A DNA stretch of 6,168 nucleotides, taken from contig JBFLYE010000037.1 in the NCBI GenBank assembly GCA_040756715.1, forward strand, positions 663-6,830. The letters run 5' to 3'. Below the pieces are notes generated by a model. The model saw only the letters and a program-made list of their open reading frames with translations, was not told where the DNA came from and ran no database searches. Source of the stretch: JBFLYE01 sp040756715 [NCBI: bacterium] (lineage in GTDB: Bacteria > UBA9089 > UBA9088). Made by a program: the position numbers and the translations under genes. Below, piece after piece: positions 4,627-6,168 of the stretch (its first letter is position 1; every line of letters begins with the position of its first letter).

Positions 4627-5366
4627 TAGTAATCAATCCCGATGAGGAAAAGTCCGCGGGAAGGAGTTGTCCAAGGAGCAAGTTTTCTATTCTTACCCTG
4701 GATGATAGAAGATACCGCATCTAAATTAAGAAGCCCGCTTCCCACCTTAATTAAGGTTGCCACAATGCACCTAATCATATTGTGGAGAAAGCTTATACCA
4801 GAAATATCAAAAAATATAAGGTTTTCGGAAAAAATACCCATTTGGGAAGAGATAGAAATGGATTTTATCTCCCTTACCGGATTTCTTTCATCCCTTCTTA
4901 CAAATGAAGAAAAATCCATTTTTCCCACAAAGATATTCGCTGCCTCTTTCATCATTTCTATATTAAGAGAGCCTGGAAAAAAATAGCTATACCTTAAAAA
5001 CACAGGTGATTTAACCCGATCATTTAGGACAATATACCTATACCTTCTCTCTTTAGCATGCCTGGGATTAAATGAAAGGTCTATCTCTTCTATATCTTTT
5101 ATAATTATATCATAAGGAAGAAAAGAATTCAAGGCATTTTTTAGGTTTAAAGTTGGAATATTAGAGCCTGTCTTAAATGTTGCAACAAAAGCCAATGCAT
5201 GGGCTCCTTTATCTATCCTTGATGCACCTATTGTTTTTACATTTTCTTTTGTAACCTTAAATATAGCGGTCTCAAGCATTCTTTGGACTGTAGGCTTATC
5301 CTTCTGCCTCTGCCAACCATAATAATTTGTTCCATCATAGGCTATGGTAAGCTTGATATTTCTCAA
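4626..5366 (-). CDS. truA: tRNA pseudouridine(38-40) synthase
   Basis: TruA isomerises uridines 38-40 in the anticodon arm of many tRNAs. The product has 246 residues, the usual length. It opens with the family start LTIAYDGTNYYGWQRQ (6-21). The catalytic aspartate is D52 within GASRIDKGAHA (47-57); the family consensus here is G-x-G/S-R-T-D-x-G-V-H-A, so Ile51 in place of Thr and Ala55 in place of Val are unusual. Further matches are the RRYRYIVLN strand, the FLHNMIRCIVATLIKVGSG helix and the C-terminal PSRGLFLIGIDY. The start chosen is TTG at 5366, seven nucleotides after the upstream aminotransferase stop; it lies five residues before the conserved strand, and no Shine-Dalgarno is visible. 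Initiation is probably by coupling. The stop overlaps the gmk start. Confidence 0.96.
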   Translation of the reverse strand: MRNIKLTIAYDGTNYYGWQRQKDKPTVQRMLETAIFKVTKENVKTIGASRIDKGAHALAFVATFKTGSNIPTLNLKNALNSFLPYDIIIKDIEEIDLSFNPRHAKERRYRYIVLNDRVKSPVFLRYSYFFPGSLNIEMMKEAANIFVGKMDFSSFVRRDERNPVREIKSISISSQMGIFSENLIFFDISGISFLHNMIRCIVATLIKVGSGLLNLDAVSSIIQGKNRKLAPWTTPSRGLFLIGIDY

Positions 5367-5373
5367 TTGTGGT

Positions 5374-6168
5374 TTATTGCAAATGGGAGATGGCCTCTTT
5401 TATCCTTAAAATTCCCTCTTCGATATCTTTTGTAGATGCAGCATAGGAAAACCTTAGGTAATTGTCATCGCCAAAGGCAACCCCAGGAACCAATGCGACC
5501 TTTGCCTCTTCAATAAGAAATTCTGCCAAAGAGGATGAGCCTTTTATCTTTTCTTTAAACAGCCCACTTACCTCACAAAAAGCATAAAATGCACCTTGCG
5601 GCATCGGGCAATCCATTCCTTTTATTTGATTTAAGCCATCAACGATAAGCCTTCTTCTTTTTTCAAAGGTAGAAACCATATTTAAGACAAAATCATTGCC
5701 AGAGGTTATCGCCGCTAAGGCACCATATTGAATTACTGAGCAGGGGTTTGAGGTTGTCTGGGACTGTATTCTTCCTGCTGCTTTTATTAGATCAATTGGC
5801 CCTGCGGCATAACCTATTCTTAATCCCGTCATCGCATATGTCTTTGAAAAGCCATTGATAACAACGGTATTCTTTGGAATAAATTGTGCAATGCTCTTAT
5901 GAGATAAGCCATCATAGACAAATTTCTCATATACCTCATCTGAGATTACCCAAAGGTTATTTTCTTTTATCACACTTGCAATTCCTAATAGCTCTTTTTC
6001 TGTATATACCGCACCGGTTGGATTTGAAGGAGAATTTAGGATAATCCCTTTTGTCCTCTCTGTTATTGCTTCTTTTAGCCTTTCCTTTGAAAGCTTAAAT
6101 CCATCTGCCCTTGTGGTTTTTACAATTATTGGGATTCCATCGGCAAATTTTACCATTTCAGCATAGGA
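5374..6168 (-). CDS. aspC: PLP-dependent aminotransferase, aspartate aminotransferase type (5' end outside window)
   Basis: This fold-type I class I/II aminotransferase probably interconverts aspartate and 2-oxoglutarate with oxaloacetate and glutamate. The frame is open through the right edge, giving 265 codons of an expected 385-400; the first third is missing. Beginning at the edge with SYAEMVKFADGIP, it shows the substrate/PLP loop LNSPSNPTGAVY, the PLP aspartate and tyrosine in ISDEVY, the PLP-binding lysine in GFSKTYAMTGLRIGY (Lys codon at 5842-5844), QSQTTSNP, GAFYAF, and LRFSYA with the substrate-carboxylate arginine near the C-terminus. This set matches the bacterial subgroup I-gamma (Thermus type), some members of which also act on prephenate or other acceptors, so the substrate is inferred. 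The side-chain recognition residues are largely outside the window. It is upstream of truA in the same orientation. Confidence 0.93.
   Translation of the reverse strand, partial: SYAEMVKFADGIPIIVKTTRADGFKLSKERLKEAITERTKGIILNSPSNPTGAVYTEKELLGIASVIKENNLWVISDEVYEKFVYDGLSHKSIAQFIPKNTVVINGFSKTYAMTGLRIGYAAGPIDLIKAAGRIQSQTTSNPCSVIQYGALAAITSGNDFVLNMVSTFEKRRRLIVDGLNQIKGMDCPMPQGAFYAFCEVSGLFKEKIKGSSSLAEFLIEEAKVALVPGVAFGDDNYLRFSYAASTKDIEEGILRIKEAISHLQ

Overview
This is an AT-rich bacterial chromosome segment made almost entirely of housekeeping genes, tightly packed and all intact apart from the two cut by the window edges. I see no mobile element, CRISPR array, tRNA, phage gene or obvious horizontally acquired cargo. 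The type A RNase P RNA, bacterial alpha and omega RNA polymerase subunits and bacterial-type S13/S11/S4 proteins establish a bacterium. Short AT-rich spacers, heavy use of AGA/AGG arginine codons, a four-cysteine S4 and a PPi-type phosphofructokinase would suit an anaerobic, possibly uncultivated lineage, but I cannot assign a phylum from the sequence alone.

Layout. (1) Positions 1-2091, minus strand: rpsM-rpsK-rpsD-rpoA, the distal part of the classical alpha operon; rpoA runs off the left edge after 211 codons. (2) Positions 2092-2289: a compact divergent control region. A TTGACA/TAAAAT promoter points left and lies almost on top of the rpsM start codon. A TTGTAA/TATAAT candidate points right toward rnpB. 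(3) Positions 2288-2623, plus strand: rnpB, the RNase P catalytic RNA, with a complete type A fold including the P6 pseudoknot. (4) Positions 2667-3689, plus strand: a 340-residue phosphofructokinase whose active-site residues (Asp104, Lys125) predict pyrophosphate rather than ATP as phosphoryl donor. (5) Positions 3690-3866: a purine-rich convergent spacer without a clear terminator. (6) Positions 3867-6168, minus strand: an aspartate-type aminotransferase (5' end off the right edge), truA, gmk and rpoZ, with 7-nt spacing or overlaps that imply one transcript.

Functionally, the left operon makes 30S proteins plus RNA polymerase alpha. The centre makes the tRNA 5'-processing ribozyme and a glycolytic enzyme. 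The right operon couples amino-acid transamination, tRNA pseudouridylation, GMP phosphorylation and RNA polymerase omega.

The most interesting signal is about gene expression rather than gene content. Only rpoA and rpoZ have strong Shine-Dalgarno sequences. rpsM and pfkA have none, and each has promoter-like hexamers so close to its ATG that a leaderless or near-leaderless mRNA is predicted. Other points worth checking are the split of the alpha operon at rpsM with rnpB next door, the PPi-PFK signature, a non-GNRA L9 and minimal P3 in rnpB, three poly-A runs at the start of rpsK, and an unusual TruA catalytic motif. I found no previously undescribed system in this window.
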